This document shows positions 1 to 9,647 of a stretch of 64,000 nt of DNA, piece after piece. The position numbers and the translations under genes were made by a program. How positions within the stretch are numbered: position 1 is the stretch's first letter; each line of letters opens with the position of its first letter. The notes under the pieces were generated by a model. It ran no database searches, had not been told where the DNA came from, and saw only the letters and a program-made list of their open reading frames with translations. The stretch comes from Cellulophaga tyrosinoxydans (GTDB lineage: Bacteria; Bacteroidota; Bacteroidia; Flavobacteriales; Flavobacteriaceae): contig NZ_FWXO01000002.1 of assembly GCF_900176415.1 (NCBI RefSeq), forward strand, positions 62,001 through 126,000. Reading direction: 5' to 3'.

Positions 1-1344
1 TAATTTGGCAGTGGCAAACCATGCTACATTCCCTACTGCATCGCCATACATAATATTTAAACCTGGAGCATGAATATCTTCAAGTGCTTTTTTAAAATCA
101 TTTAAATTGTCAGCATGAATAATCCCATTAAAGGCATCTAAAGTTTTATTTTCTAATTTGGTGTAAATCCAAGACATGGAAATAGGTCTACGACTTATTA
201 TTTGATCTGCTATACCATTTAAAACTGGTCCATGAATGGTTTTTTTATATGTAAAAGTGATATCTTTTTCATCCTTTACTTTAATTGTTTTGGTAACAAT
301 TTCATAAGATTTCCACTCCCCTTTATAATTATATTTTAGCGAATCCGTCGGATGCTGTTTTTCATAATAAAAATCAATATCATCGTTCTCAAACATTGTT
401 AATCCATAGGCTAGATTGCGATCATGCCCTAATAAAGGAAAAGGAACTCCAGCTAGGTGATAGCCGTATTTTTCATAAGTGGGTGTGCTCACATGTGCTT
501 CATACCATACGGATGGCTGCGAGAAACCAATATGTGGGTCATTCGCAAAAATAACCTTACCATTTTTTGTTTTCTCTGGTGCAATTACCCAACTATTGCT
601 ACCTTCAAACATTGGCACGGGAAGTTTTTCTAACGCGGCTAAAGCAACTTGTGATAAAGAAACCTTAAGCGAGTCTTGTTGTTGAGGAAAGTTTTTTATT
701 AATGTTAATGCAGGATTTTCGTCGCTATTAAGATCTGCTAAATAGGATTCACCTAAATTTTCTTTAATATTGGTAAGTAATGGATCTGTTTTATGTGCCA
801 TGGCAAAGCTGAATGCCATATAACCAATTGTGTTGTAAACATCTTTGAGAACAAATGGTTCTTTATCGATCCCTGTTAAATAATACTCCATAGGTGTCGG
901 GCCATCTTTTATAAACGCATTTACACCATCTAAATAAGCTTGAGTTAATGCAATAACTTCAGAATTTTTATCTATAGTAGCAATGGTTTTTTCAGATGCA
1001 TCATCAATGCCTAATGATAAAAGAAATTTATCTGTGGTAATCATATCTTTTCCGAATACTTCGGAAAGTCTTCCTGGAGCAATTCTTCTGAGTAGTTCCA
1101 TTTGCCATAAACGATCTTGGGCATGAACATAACCTAAAGCTCTAAAAGCATCTTTTTCATTTTGACCATAAATATGGGGAATCCCATAGGTGTCGTAATA
1201 AACTTGTACTTCGTTTTTTAACCCAGGCAATGCTTGTTCCCCATCATAGGTGGGTTTCAGAGTTTGGATAAATATAAAGATGCCAATTGCAACTAAACTT
1301 AGGATAGCTAGAATTACAAGTACAATTTTTTTTATTTTTTTCAA
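1..1344 (-). CDS. Penicillin acylase family hydrolase (3' end outside window)
   Basis: N-terminal 448 residues of an Ntn-hydrolase of the penicillin/acyl-homoserine-lactone acylase family; the C-terminal part lies beyond the left edge. The family hydrolyses amide bonds after the precursor self-cleaves into two chains. The likely catalytic serine, which becomes the new N-terminus of the beta chain, is Ser249 in the motif GSNSWVIAP (bases about 577-603). The A-chain motif YGIPHIYGQN and the segment GYVHAQDRLWQME are also family-typical. The start is a TTG at 1344 giving LKKIKKIVLVILAIL, a good signal or anchor helix; the only other in-frame candidate is a TTG at 1365. The natural substrate cannot be told from sequence. 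It follows the serine hydrolase gene on the same strand after 42 bp, so the two may be cotranscribed. Confidence 0.88.
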   Translation of the reverse strand, partial: MKKIKKIVLVILAILSLVAIGIFIFIQTLKPTYDGEQALPGLKNEVQVYYDTYGIPHIYGQNEKDAFRALGYVHAQDRLWQMELLRRIAPGRLSEVFGKDMITTDKFLLSLGIDDASEKTIATIDKNSEVIALTQAYLDGVNAFIKDGPTPMEYYLTGIDKEPFVLKDVYNTIGYMAFSFAMAHKTDPLLTNIKENLGESYLADLNSDENPALTLIKNFPQQQDSLKVSLSQVALAALEKLPVPMFEGSNSWVIAPEKTKNGKVIFANDPHIGFSQPSVWYEAHVSTPTYEKYGYHLAGVPFPLLGHDRNLAYGLTMFENDDIDFYYEKQHPTDSLKYNYKGEWKSYEIVTKTIKVKDEKDITFTYKKTIHGPVLNGIADQIISRRPISMSWIYTKLENKTLDAFNGIIHADNLNDFKKALEDIHAPGLNIMYGDAVGNVAWFATAKL

Positions 1345-1386
1345 AGCGCGTAAATTTTTTTGCAAATATTACAATTTAAAAATCAA

Positions 1387-2670
1387 TTAATCATCAATAG
1401 ATTGCCCGACTAATTGCTGAAATTTCCAAGCAGTATTATCACCTTCTATAGCTCGAGTTTGTTTTAAAATAATGCCAATAACTTGTTCTTTAGGATCCGC
1501 AAAATATTGTGAATTAAAATAACCGCCCCAATTAAAAGTTTTTAAACTGCCTTGTCCGCCCTTAGCTACTCCGTTTTCATTTATTACACGAAATGCTAAT
1601 CCAAAATTGGCATCACCACCTTCCCAAATAGTACCAATTTGGTTTGCCATTATAACATCTACTGTGGTTCTGCTTAAAATTCGAATTCCGTTGAGCTCGC
1701 CCTTATTCAAATACATTTGCAAAAAATTAGCATAATCCTTTGCTGTGCTAGAAAGTCCTGCTCCACCGGAGAAAAATGCTTTTGCTCCAGTTTTAGGATA
1801 ATTGGTATCGTAAAATGTTTTTGGATAATTTTTCCATTGGTTATTTTCCTTTGTTTGTACAGAAACTAATCTGTGCTCTAGGGCTTTTGGAAGATAAAAC
1901 CATGTATCATTCATTTGTAGGGGATCTAAAATTCGTTTTCTAAGAAACTGATCTAAAGGCATTCCTGACATTATTTCGATAAAGTAGCCAAGCACATCCA
2001 AACCTTCACTATAGGTATATTTCTCTCCTGGATTATGATGTAGCGGTAACTTCGCAAGCTTTTTAACACTTTCGGCAATGGTGATTTTTTCAGTAGTAAA
2101 TAAATCCGTTATTCCAGCATTGGCATATATTTTTTTAAATCTTGAATCTCCATCAATTACACCATAACCTATTCCAGAGGTATGAGATAATAAATGGCGA
2201 ATAGTTATGGGATTTTTAGCAGGTATAGTTGAATACGAACCATCAGGATATACGGAATCTAAAATTTGCTCATTACTAAATTCTGGAATGTATTTAGAAA
2301 TTGGATCGTCTAGTCTAAATTTACCTTCCTCCCAAAGCATCATTACCGCAGTAGATGTAATAGCCTTCGTTTGCGAAGCAATCCTAAAAATTGCGTCGGT
2401 TTTTAGTTCTTTTGTAGACTCGGCATCTGCCGTACCATATGCCTTATGAAATACTATTTTGCCGTTTCTAGCAACTAAAGCAACAATTCCTGGAACTTCG
2501 TTTTTCACAGCCTCTGCGCACATAGCATCAATACGTGCTAGACGTTCCTCAGACATGCCTACACTTTTAGGTGAAGCCTCTGTTAAGAACGGGGAATTTT
2601 TTATTGATGTTGTTTGAGCTACACTTATTAACGAAGTAAGTGTAAAAATGAGCTGAAATACATTTTTCAT
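1387..2670 (-). CDS. Serine hydrolase, beta-lactamase class C / esterase family
   Basis: A 427-residue exported serine hydrolase of the beta-lactamase/transpeptidase-like fold. A signal peptide (residues 1-19, ending SVAQ) directs it to the periplasm. The nucleophile motif SxxK is S99-Q-T-K102, and the LLSHTSG segment (160-166) is typical of the EstB/class C-like group. The second motif reads Y220-S-E rather than the Y-x-N of true class C beta-lactamases, which favours an esterase or D-aminopeptidase role over antibiotic resistance. The gene stands between the acylase and dsbD genes on the same strand. Substrate unknown. Confidence 0.85.
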   Translation of the reverse strand: MKNVFQLIFTLTSLISVAQTTSIKNSPFLTEASPKSVGMSEERLARIDAMCAEAVKNEVPGIVALVARNGKIVFHKAYGTADAESTKELKTDAIFRIASQTKAITSTAVMMLWEEGKFRLDDPISKYIPEFSNEQILDSVYPDGSYSTIPAKNPITIRHLLSHTSGIGYGVIDGDSRFKKIYANAGITDLFTTEKITIAESVKKLAKLPLHHNPGEKYTYSEGLDVLGYFIEIMSGMPLDQFLRKRILDPLQMNDTWFYLPKALEHRLVSVQTKENNQWKNYPKTFYDTNYPKTGAKAFFSGGAGLSSTAKDYANFLQMYLNKGELNGIRILSRTTVDVIMANQIGTIWEGGDANFGLAFRVINENGVAKGGQGSLKTFNWGGYFNSQYFADPKEQVIGIILKQTRAIEGDNTAWKFQQLVGQSIDD

Positions 2671-2819
2671 TTGTTGGTTGATTTAAATGAATTTTTCTGA
2701 GGCTTACATTCAAAAATAACAAATAAATCAGAGTAAAATGAAGGGTATCAAAAATATCATCCTAATGCATTTTTGATCTTAATTTTAGAGAGCATAAAAC
2801 CACTATAAATAATCTAAAT

Positions 2820-4787
2820 CTAATTGTTGTATTTTTCCAATCCTTGTAACAACCAAGCCTTATAAGTTTCTGTATCTGTGTATTGTACCGCCGAATTTAA
2901 AATCTCTAAATCTGAAGAAATTAAAACATAATAAGGTTGAGAAGCAGCATTAAAATTCAGAGTTTGGAAAGTTCCCCACTTCTGCCCTACAGTTTCTATG
3001 TGTTTAATGCGGCCAGATTCATATTTATAATCAAACTGCTCTAATTCTGGGAGTTCTTTTCGATCATCTATATACAGTGAAATTAAAATATATTCTTCCT
3101 TTAATATTTTATAAACTTCTGGATCGCTCCAAACATTTTCTTCCATTTTACGACAATTAACACATGCCCATCCCGTAAAGTCTAATAGTACTGGTTTATT
3201 CACTTTTTTTGCATAAGCCATCCCCTCATTAAAATCTTTAAAACAATTTAGCCCCAAAGGACAATCGTTCTCCTTTTGAAATAAGCTATAAAAATCTGGC
3301 GGTGGAAAGCCACTAAGTAATTTTAAATTGGTGATTTTAGCTAAACCTAAACTTAGATACAATACGAATACCGCACTTATCAGTCCTATAGTTTTTCTTG
3401 TTGTGGATATTTTTTGATTTTTTGGATCATGTGGAAATCGAATAACTCCGAATAAATATAATGTTAGTAACACAAAGAGAATAATCCAAATCGCTATAAA
3501 CAATTCACGTTTAAGTATTCCCCAATGCCCCACTAAATCTGCATTCGATAAGAATTTTAATGCTAATGCAAGTTCTAAGAAACCTAATACTACTTTTACT
3601 GTTGTCATCCAACCTCCAGATTTTGGAAGAGAATTTAACCATGCAGGAAATAATGCAAATAACGCAAATGGTAAAGCTAAGGCAGCTCCAAAGCCAATCA
3701 TTCCGGTAGATAAGTTCGTTGCAACATCGCCTTCAGCAAGAGCTGTACTACCTAAGAGTCCCCCTAATATTGGTCCAGTACATGAAAAAGAAACTATAGC
3801 TAAGGTAACAGCCATGAAAAAGATGCCTATAACACCTCCAGCTTTAGAAGATGCGTTATCCATTTTATTAGCCCACGAACTAGGTAATGTTAGCTCGTAA
3901 TAACCGAAAAATGAAAATGCAAAAAAGACGAAAACCACAAAAAACACCACATTTAGCCATACATTAGTTGCAATGGTGTTTAATATTTGTGAATCTACTG
4001 AATCGAACAAATGGAATGGTAAGCTAAGTAAGAAATAAATTAACACAATAAAAAAACCGTAAAGAATAGCATTAGTGATTCCTTTACTTTTTGTGCCTGA
4101 TTGCTTTGTAAAAAATGACACCGTAAGCGGAATCATTGGAAACACACATGGTGTTAAAAGCGCAATTAAGCCACCTAAAAATCCTAAGGCAAATATCATC
4201 CATAAACTAGATTTACTATCTATAGTATCTTCAAGCCCTTCTGTTAGAAGATCTTTATTTTTAAGGTCTAGGATTAATGCTTCACTTAAAATAACACTGC
4301 GCTCATCTATAGTTTTTTCTTCAAGATTTAAAGGCTCTTCTCCTATTAAAAAGACAAACTCCTTTTCTCCCGGAATGCAAACATCTTTACACACTTGATA
4401 ATACACCAAAAGATCTATATGATTTAATTTTGGATCAAGTATTTTAATCTTTTGAGTAAAGGTGAGTTTTTCCTTGAAAAATGTTTCATTTACTTCAAAC
4501 ACATCACTAAATTCTGTAATGGTTTCACTTTCTTTTGCTGCCCCTATAAGCTCATATTGTTCCCCGACTTTATCAAAAATTAACTCGCTTGGTTGGGAAC
4601 CACCTTCTTCAGTAAATTGAGAAAAAACATGCCAATCTTTTAAAATATCAGCTTTAACCACCAATTCGTATTCCGTTTCTGAAATTTTATGCAGCTCTTG
4701 AGTCCAAAGAACTGGTTCATCATCGGTTTGAGAAAATCCCGAAAATACAATCAATAGACTTGCAACTATTAATAAAAATTTATTCAT
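2820..4787 (-). CDS. dsbD: Thiol:disulfide interchange protein DsbD family
   Basis: A 655-residue inner-membrane protein that passes electrons from cytoplasmic thioredoxin to periplasmic disulfides. Domains in order: signal peptide (1-19); periplasmic DsbD-alpha-like domain with a cysteine pair in VCKDVCIPG; a transmembrane cytochrome-c-biogenesis (CcdA/DsbD) region beginning near the TPCVFPMIPL motif with a second cysteine at SFSCTGP; and a C-terminal thioredoxin domain with C542-V-N-C545. All three redox cysteine pairs are present, so it should be active. Its start overlaps the end of tilS by 8 bp, implying translational coupling. Confidence 0.93.
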   Translation of the reverse strand: MNKFLLIVASLLIVFSGFSQTDDEPVLWTQELHKISETEYELVVKADILKDWHVFSQFTEEGGSQPSELIFDKVGEQYELIGAAKESETITEFSDVFEVNETFFKEKLTFTQKIKILDPKLNHIDLLVYYQVCKDVCIPGEKEFVFLIGEEPLNLEEKTIDERSVILSEALILDLKNKDLLTEGLEDTIDSKSSLWMIFALGFLGGLIALLTPCVFPMIPLTVSFFTKQSGTKSKGITNAILYGFFIVLIYFLLSLPFHLFDSVDSQILNTIATNVWLNVVFFVVFVFFAFSFFGYYELTLPSSWANKMDNASSKAGGVIGIFFMAVTLAIVSFSCTGPILGGLLGSTALAEGDVATNLSTGMIGFGAALALPFALFALFPAWLNSLPKSGGWMTTVKVVLGFLELALALKFLSNADLVGHWGILKRELFIAIWIILFVLLTLYLFGVIRFPHDPKNQKISTTRKTIGLISAVFVLYLSLGLAKITNLKLLSGFPPPDFYSLFQKENDCPLGLNCFKDFNEGMAYAKKVNKPVLLDFTGWACVNCRKMEENVWSDPEVYKILKEEYILISLYIDDRKELPELEQFDYKYESGRIKHIETVGQKWGTFQTLNFNAASQPYYVLISSDLEILNSAVQYTDTETYKAWLLQGLEKYNN

Positions 4788-6084
4788 GCTTTATGGCAAT
4801 TATCTTTTTTGTGTTTTCTGTAACTTTAAAACGTTCATCTGCACGTTTTCCTATAATCCAAACAATTTTATCTTCTGAACATAATAGCCATTGATTTTCT
4901 TTATCAATTAAACTATACTTTTCATCTTTATAAAACTTACTCAATTTTTTAGCACCTTTCATACCAAAAGGATGAATATAGTCGCCCGTTTTCCATTTTC
5001 TTACACTCAACGGAAACATTAACAAATCCGCATCTACATAAATTATTGAAGTATTAGTTTGTGTGATTGACTCTACAACACTGAATTTAAGCGATATTGG
5101 TATAGAGATTTGCTTTGTGCCTTTTGAAATTAAATAGTTTTCATCCTCAGTAATTTTTATTTCTTGTAATAATAAACTATTTCTGTCTTTTAGCAATCTA
5201 TGCGTGGCAGAATAGATTTCTTTACCACTTAACGATGAAAACAATTCTATAATTGCATCGGCATCAGAAAATCCATAGGGCTTAAATAATTGATATATAT
5301 AAGGTTCTAGCGGCTCCAATTTTTTTAAAGCACTAGTCTCTATTATAAACACATTAGAATTCGATTTAAATATCGTATTTCTTATCGTATTTATAATACC
5401 GTCTAATAATACACTTGTCTGACTTAAGTAATTTTGGGTATTGATGAAATTTGCTAGAAAAGTGGGATGAAGTTCTTTTAGTTCAGGAACTATTTTATGC
5501 CGAATTTTATTTCTTAAGTATTTTGTTTCTAGATTACTCTGGTCTTCTCTCCAGTCTAATTTATGTTTTTTTGCATAATTAAGAATTTCACTTCTTGAAA
5601 AAGGAAGTAAAGGTCTTGAAATAGAATTCGTTTTTTCAGGAATCCCTGTTAATCCTTCAATACCTGTACCTCTTGATAAATTAATTATAAAAGTTTCTAA
5701 ATTATCATCTGCATGGTGTGCCGTAACCAATGTTTTTATATCATTTTCTTGCATAATTTGCACAAACCAATCATACCTTAATTCGCGTGCAGCAACTTGT
5801 AGTGATACTTTGTTTTCTGTTATATAATCAGTTGTTTTAAAACTAGTTACATATGCTTTTTTAGCATACTTATCAGCAAGTATTCTAACAAATTCTTCAT
5901 CAGCATCGCTTTCTTTTCCTCTGAGCTTAAAATTACAATGGGCTATAGAATAATTAAGACCTAGTACATGACAAAGATGCGCCAGAACAATACTATCCAG
6001 TCCTCCACTACAAGCTAGCAGAAATTCATGTTCCTTTAAATTGGAAAACTTGGCGGCAATATGTTTTTTAAATTCTTCTAGCAC
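4780..6084 (-). CDS. tilS: tRNA(Ile)-lysidine synthase TilS
   Basis: Cytoplasmic ATP-dependent enzyme that attaches lysine to C34 of tRNA-Ile(CAU), switching its identity from Met to Ile codons; it is essential in most bacteria. The N-type PP-loop SGGLDS lies at residues 26-31. HCNFKLRGKESDADEEF and TAHHADDNLETF are the expected core motifs, and the C-terminal region has the substrate-recognition domain (family TIGR02433). The 434-residue length is normal. It overlaps dsbD by 8 bp downstream and follows pabB after 48 bp. Confidence 0.95.
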   Translation of the reverse strand: MLEEFKKHIAAKFSNLKEHEFLLACSGGLDSIVLAHLCHVLGLNYSIAHCNFKLRGKESDADEEFVRILADKYAKKAYVTSFKTTDYITENKVSLQVAARELRYDWFVQIMQENDIKTLVTAHHADDNLETFIINLSRGTGIEGLTGIPEKTNSISRPLLPFSRSEILNYAKKHKLDWREDQSNLETKYLRNKIRHKIVPELKELHPTFLANFINTQNYLSQTSVLLDGIINTIRNTIFKSNSNVFIIETSALKKLEPLEPYIYQLFKPYGFSDADAIIELFSSLSGKEIYSATHRLLKDRNSLLLQEIKITEDENYLISKGTKQISIPISLKFSVVESITQTNTSIIYVDADLLMFPLSVRKWKTGDYIHPFGMKGAKKLSKFYKDEKYSLIDKENQWLLCSEDKIVWIIGKRADERFKVTENTKKIIAIKHE

Positions 6085-6132
6085 AACTGTAAAAATACAT
6101 AAGAAAAATGAAGGGTATTACTTCGGTTAATT

Positions 6133-7437
6133 TTAATTTTCTTCTAAAACCTGTCGCATGGCTTTTGCTTTAAGTAAACATTCTTGGTACTCAAATTCTG
6201 GAGTAGCTTTTGCAGTAATAGCACTACCTACGGAAAAAGAGATATATGGCTTAGCTTCGTTATACAAAATACTACGGATAACAACATTAAAATCAAAATC
6301 TCCATCGGGAGAAATATAACCTACAGCACCACTATAAAGCCCTCTTTTAAACGCCTCTAGTTTTTCTATTATTTTCATGGCTGAAACTTTAGGAGCGCCT
6401 GTCATGCTACCCATTGGAAAAGTTTCTCTTAGTATCTCAATAGGATTTTTATCATGCTCTACCGTTGCGGTTACCGTAGAAATCATTTGGTGTACTTGAT
6501 CGAAAGTGTATATTTTACAAAGTTCCTCTACCGCTACGCTTCCTTTTAGAGCGCTTTTTGAAAGATCATTACGCACTAAATCTACAATCATAACATTTTC
6601 AGAGCGCTCTTTTTCATCCTGCTCTAAATTGTTTTTTAAGGCATTATCTTCTTCTAGATTATTGGATCGTTTTGCGGTGCCTTTTATGGGCTGAGAAATT
6701 ATTTTGGTATTCATTTTCTTCAAATATCGTTCCGGTGATGCTGACAATAGAAAATGCTTATCTAATTTTAAAAACGTAGCAAATGGTGCTTTTGAAATAC
6801 TATTTAGTTTATAGTATGTTTTTAGTGGGTTTATCTTATAATTTTCAGCATAAAATTCTTGACAAAAGTTAGCCTCGTAAATATCACCTCTATGAATATG
6901 ATGTAACATGGAGTTCACTTGCCGAAAATACTCATCTTTAAAAATGCGCATTTTTATATGAATTCCTTTATCATTTACAATCGCATCGCAGGATGTGGAT
7001 GTAGTATAAGAAAGTATCTCTTTATAATCAGCTTCTATTTCATCATCAACCATTCTTAAATAATTAAATTCGATGTTATCGTCTTTTAATTGAATGATTT
7101 TTTTTGGTTGAAAAAAGTAAAGTTCTGGAAACGCTACACCGTCAAAATTTTTGGATTGAAGCTGTTCAACATCATTTTTTAAATCGTAAGATAAAAATCC
7201 AAAAATCCAATCTTTTGTTTCAGATTGATACGTTTTTAAATCATCAAATGCGTTGTCTGCATCGGTTTTGATGGATGTTAATGCATCAACAGCTAAAAGT
7301 CCATCAAACGATCCGTACTTTTGTTTATGTTGATTACTATCAAGCCAAATGATCTCATAAAATTGTTGAGACCATTGCAATAAAGCCCGCTTTAATTCTG
7401 GAGTATTCGTAATTGGAAAAGAAATTTTTGTACGCAA
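6133..7437 (-). CDS. pabB: Aminodeoxychorismate synthase component I (PabB)
   Basis: Chorismate-binding enzyme of the anthranilate synthase I family. With a glutaminase partner it makes 4-amino-4-deoxychorismate for p-aminobenzoate and folate. The C-terminal chorismate domain carries the PIKGT motif, whose lysine marks PabB rather than TrpE. DLVRNDLSK, FPMGSMTGAPK and GLYSGAVGY are also present. At 434 residues the N-terminal region is short, as in many Bacteroidota PabB proteins. No PabA or aminodeoxychorismate lyase gene is adjacent. The gene follows the FMN reductase gene after 6 bp. Confidence 0.88.
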   Translation of the reverse strand: MRTKISFPITNTPELKRALLQWSQQFYEIIWLDSNQHKQKYGSFDGLLAVDALTSIKTDADNAFDDLKTYQSETKDWIFGFLSYDLKNDVEQLQSKNFDGVAFPELYFFQPKKIIQLKDDNIEFNYLRMVDDEIEADYKEILSYTTSTSCDAIVNDKGIHIKMRIFKDEYFRQVNSMLHHIHRGDIYEANFCQEFYAENYKINPLKTYYKLNSISKAPFATFLKLDKHFLLSASPERYLKKMNTKIISQPIKGTAKRSNNLEEDNALKNNLEQDEKERSENVMIVDLVRNDLSKSALKGSVAVEELCKIYTFDQVHQMISTVTATVEHDKNPIEILRETFPMGSMTGAPKVSAMKIIEKLEAFKRGLYSGAVGYISPDGDFDFNVVIRSILYNEAKPYISFSVGSAITAKATPEFEYQECLLKAKAMRQVLEEN

Positions 7438-7443
7438 TGCTTT

Positions 7444-7974
7444 TTACAATTTGGCTTTAAATGCATTAAGTGCAGCAAGATGTTTTTCAGCTAACTCACT
7501 ATTGATTATTCCTTTTTCTTCAACAAAATTTTCACTAAAAGAGGGTAAGGAAAAAGTTGCAATAATCTCTCCTCCAAATCGTGGCAATAGTTTTTCGGTA
7601 ACCTCAAGTGCACTCATGGCTCCTCTTTTGCCGTTAGAAGTAGACATTAAAAGAATTTTAGTATCGGATAAAAAATTCTTATCCACTCTCGAAAGCCAAT
7701 CTATTACATTTTTAAAGTATGCAGATGGGTTGCTATTGTGTTCATTAACGGATAATATTATGGCTTTAGCGCTTTTAATATCATTACGAAATTCGATTAA
7801 CGAATTTTTAAATCCGTTTTTTAGCTCTTCATCATAACTATATATTGGAAATGGATAATTTGCAAGATTAATTAATCGAACATCATCATTTAATAAACGG
7901 GCAGTAAAATGTACCAATTTGTAATTTATAGATACTGAAGAATTGCTTCCTGCAAAGGCTAAAATAGAGGACAT
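7444..7974 (-). CDS. NADPH-dependent FMN reductase family protein
   Basis: A 176-residue flavodoxin-fold protein of the NADPH-dependent FMN reductase family (PF03358). The N-terminal phosphate-binding loop reads AFAGSNSSVSINYKL. The central NEHNSNPSAYFKNVIDWLSR stretch is the usual family motif (P-x-x-KN-x-IDW). A soluble quinone, azo or FMN reductase role is likely. It is the first gene of the run FMN reductase > pabB > tilS > dsbD. Confidence 0.85.
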   Translation of the reverse strand: MSSILAFAGSNSSVSINYKLVHFTARLLNDDVRLINLANYPFPIYSYDEELKNGFKNSLIEFRNDIKSAKAIILSVNEHNSNPSAYFKNVIDWLSRVDKNFLSDTKILLMSTSNGKRGAMSALEVTEKLLPRFGGEIIATFSLPSFSENFVEEKGIINSELAEKHLAALNAFKAKL

Positions 7975-8041
7975 ATTATCTTTTTATAAAATTATTATAA
8001 CGAAAATACTTCAAAAAGTACTGACATGTATAAAAATTAGC

Positions 8042-8049
8042 TAATTTTG
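8042..8049 (+). promoter_or_regulatory. -7 promoter box (TAATTTTG)
   Basis: Exact match to the Bacteroidota -7 consensus TAnnTTTG, 56 bp upstream of the acyltransferase start. No convincing -33 TTG is seen at the right distance. Confidence 0.5.
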
Positions 8050-8105
8050 CATCGCTAAACATCCAAACATACTGTATTACAAGTATATACAGTATAGAAT
8101 ATGAA

Positions 8106-9299
8106 ATGATAGACAAAACGAACAGACTCTACTTTATTGACGCGATGCGTGCATGGGCTATTTTAATGATGCTTCAAGGGCATTTTGTGGATGGTTTATT
8201 GGATAATGCATTTCGTGATAATAGTCATTTAGGTTTTTCCATTTGGTCTTATTTTCGAGGTATTACAGCACCTGTATTCTTTACAGTTTCTGGATTCATT
8301 TTTACCTTTTTATTAGTAAAAGGCGATAAATCTGGCTTTGATAATCCACGTGTTCTTAAAGGAATAAAAAGAGGATTGTTATTAATTTTCATAGGTTATT
8401 TATTACGATTAAACTTTTGGGGCTTATTAGTAGGTCAAATATATGATTCTTTCTATCTCGTAGACGTACTACATTGTATAGGTCTTTCTATTCTTGGGAT
8501 AATAAGTTTATATGTACTGACCAGTAAGCGAAAGGCACTATTCCCAGTTATTTTAATTGCGATAACTATTATTCTTTTCATTTTTGAACCAACCTATAAA
8601 GATTGGGCACATGTATATTTACCAGAATCATTAGCAAATTATTTTACAAAAGCTAATGGATCTGTATTTACAATAATTCCTTGGTTTGGCTATGCTACTT
8701 GTGGTGCATTTTTATCATTGGTTTTTGCAAGATTCAAAAATGCAAAATACTTATACCCAACTGCTATTACCTTATCGCTTATTCTAGGAATAACTTTAAT
8801 GTTTGGTGCCTCTGAATTATTTCTGTATTTAGCAGAAACAACAAAAATTCAACTATTTGCAGATGTCTTCTTTAACAATTATTTATTTATAAGACTTGGA
8901 GATGTGTTCTTAGTTTTTGCTGTATTTATGCTTATTCGAAATATATTTACCAACAAAACCTTATTGAAAATTGGACAAAGTACATTATCTATTTATGTTG
9001 TACATTTTATAATATTATATGGCAGTTTTATAGGAGTAGGTTTATATTATTTTTATCACCACACGCTATCTCCTACAATTGTAATTCCTGGTGCAATAGC
9101 ATTTATGATTATATGTACTTCTATTGCCTTGTATTACGAACATAATAAAGTTGAAATTAAAGCGGCAATACGCGCTAAATTAATTCAGATTGGCTTGCCT
9201 ATTGAGCCATGGTTAGTTTTTGGATTAAAGCAAACAAAAGAGCTTTTAGTGAAAACTAGAACTTTTACATTGAAGCTATTTAGACTGGTTAAAGATTAA
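8106..9299 (+). CDS. Heparan-alpha-glucosaminide N-acetyltransferase-like membrane protein (DUF1624)
   Basis: A 397-residue polytopic inner-membrane protein with roughly ten hydrophobic segments. The N-terminus (LYFIDAMRAWAILMMLQGHF) carries the arginine/histidine signature of the DUF1624/HGSNAT and acyltransferase-3-like families. Members move acyl groups across the membrane onto sugars or other envelope molecules. The substrate is unknown. It is preceded by its own promoter and stands 55 bp before the CDGSH gene. An ATG at 8101 is followed by an immediate stop, so 8106 is the start. Confidence 0.75.
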   Translation: MIDKTNRLYFIDAMRAWAILMMLQGHFVDGLLDNAFRDNSHLGFSIWSYFRGITAPVFFTVSGFIFTFLLVKGDKSGFDNPRVLKGIKRGLLLIFIGYLLRLNFWGLLVGQIYDSFYLVDVLHCIGLSILGIISLYVLTSKRKALFPVILIAITIILFIFEPTYKDWAHVYLPESLANYFTKANGSVFTIIPWFGYATCGAFLSLVFARFKNAKYLYPTAITLSLILGITLMFGASELFLYLAETTKIQLFADVFFNNYLFIRLGDVFLVFAVFMLIRNIFTNKTLLKIGQSTLSIYVVHFIILYGSFIGVGLYYFYHHTLSPTIVIPGAIAFMIICTSIALYYEHNKVEIKAAIRAKLIQIGLPIEPWLVFGLKQTKELLVKTRTFTLKLFRLVKD

Positions 9300-9354
9300 T
9301 CAACCCACTTTAAAATTATCTACTTTTAAATTACCTTCACTCAAAAAATACAAT

Positions 9355-9585
9355 ATGAGTGATAATAAATTTTCCCCAATAGCGGTAGCATTAGAAAAAG
9401 ATAAAAATTATAGCTGGTGCACTTGTGGGCATAGTATAAACCAACCTTTTTGCGATGGTTCACATAGAGCACAAAATGCTACACCACCTATGCGCTTTTC
9501 TTGTGAAGAAGATAAAAATGCACATTTATGTACCTGCAAACTCACAAGCAATCCACCCTATTGCGATGGAACTCATAAAAAATAA
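9355..9585 (+). CDS. CDGSH iron-sulfur domain protein (double domain)
   Basis: A 76-residue cytoplasmic protein with two CDGSH zinc-finger-type [2Fe-2S] sites in tandem. Site 1 ligands are C22, C24, C33 and H37 (CDGSH); site 2 ligands are C59, C61, C70 and H74 (CDGTH). The 3Cys-1His coordination is intact in both, as in the MiNT/mitoNEET-related bacterial proteins that store or transfer Fe-S clusters or electrons. The partner is unknown. A strong hairpin terminator begins 6 bp after the stop codon. Confidence 0.92.
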   Translation: MSDNKFSPIAVALEKDKNYSWCTCGHSINQPFCDGSHRAQNATPPMRFSCEEDKNAHLCTCKLTSNPPYCDGTHKK

Positions 9586-9590
9586 TACAA

Positions 9591-9626
9591 AACACCCCAA
9601 AAGATTACATCTCTTGGGGTGTTTTT
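9591..9626. terminator. Bidirectional intrinsic terminator
   Basis: Perfect 10-bp stem AACACCCCAA (9591-9600) / TTGGGGTGTT (9614-9623) with a 13-nt loop and T-runs on both sides. It lies between the converging CDGSH and lpdA genes and should stop transcription from both. Confidence 0.9.
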
Positions 9627-9647
9627 ATATAATGTCTTTTTGCAATA

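Noticed and set aside
2207-2449. 80-codon plus-strand frame inside the serine hydrolase gene
   Set aside because: Antisense shadow of a well-supported gene, as are the other short frames inside longer genes in this window.
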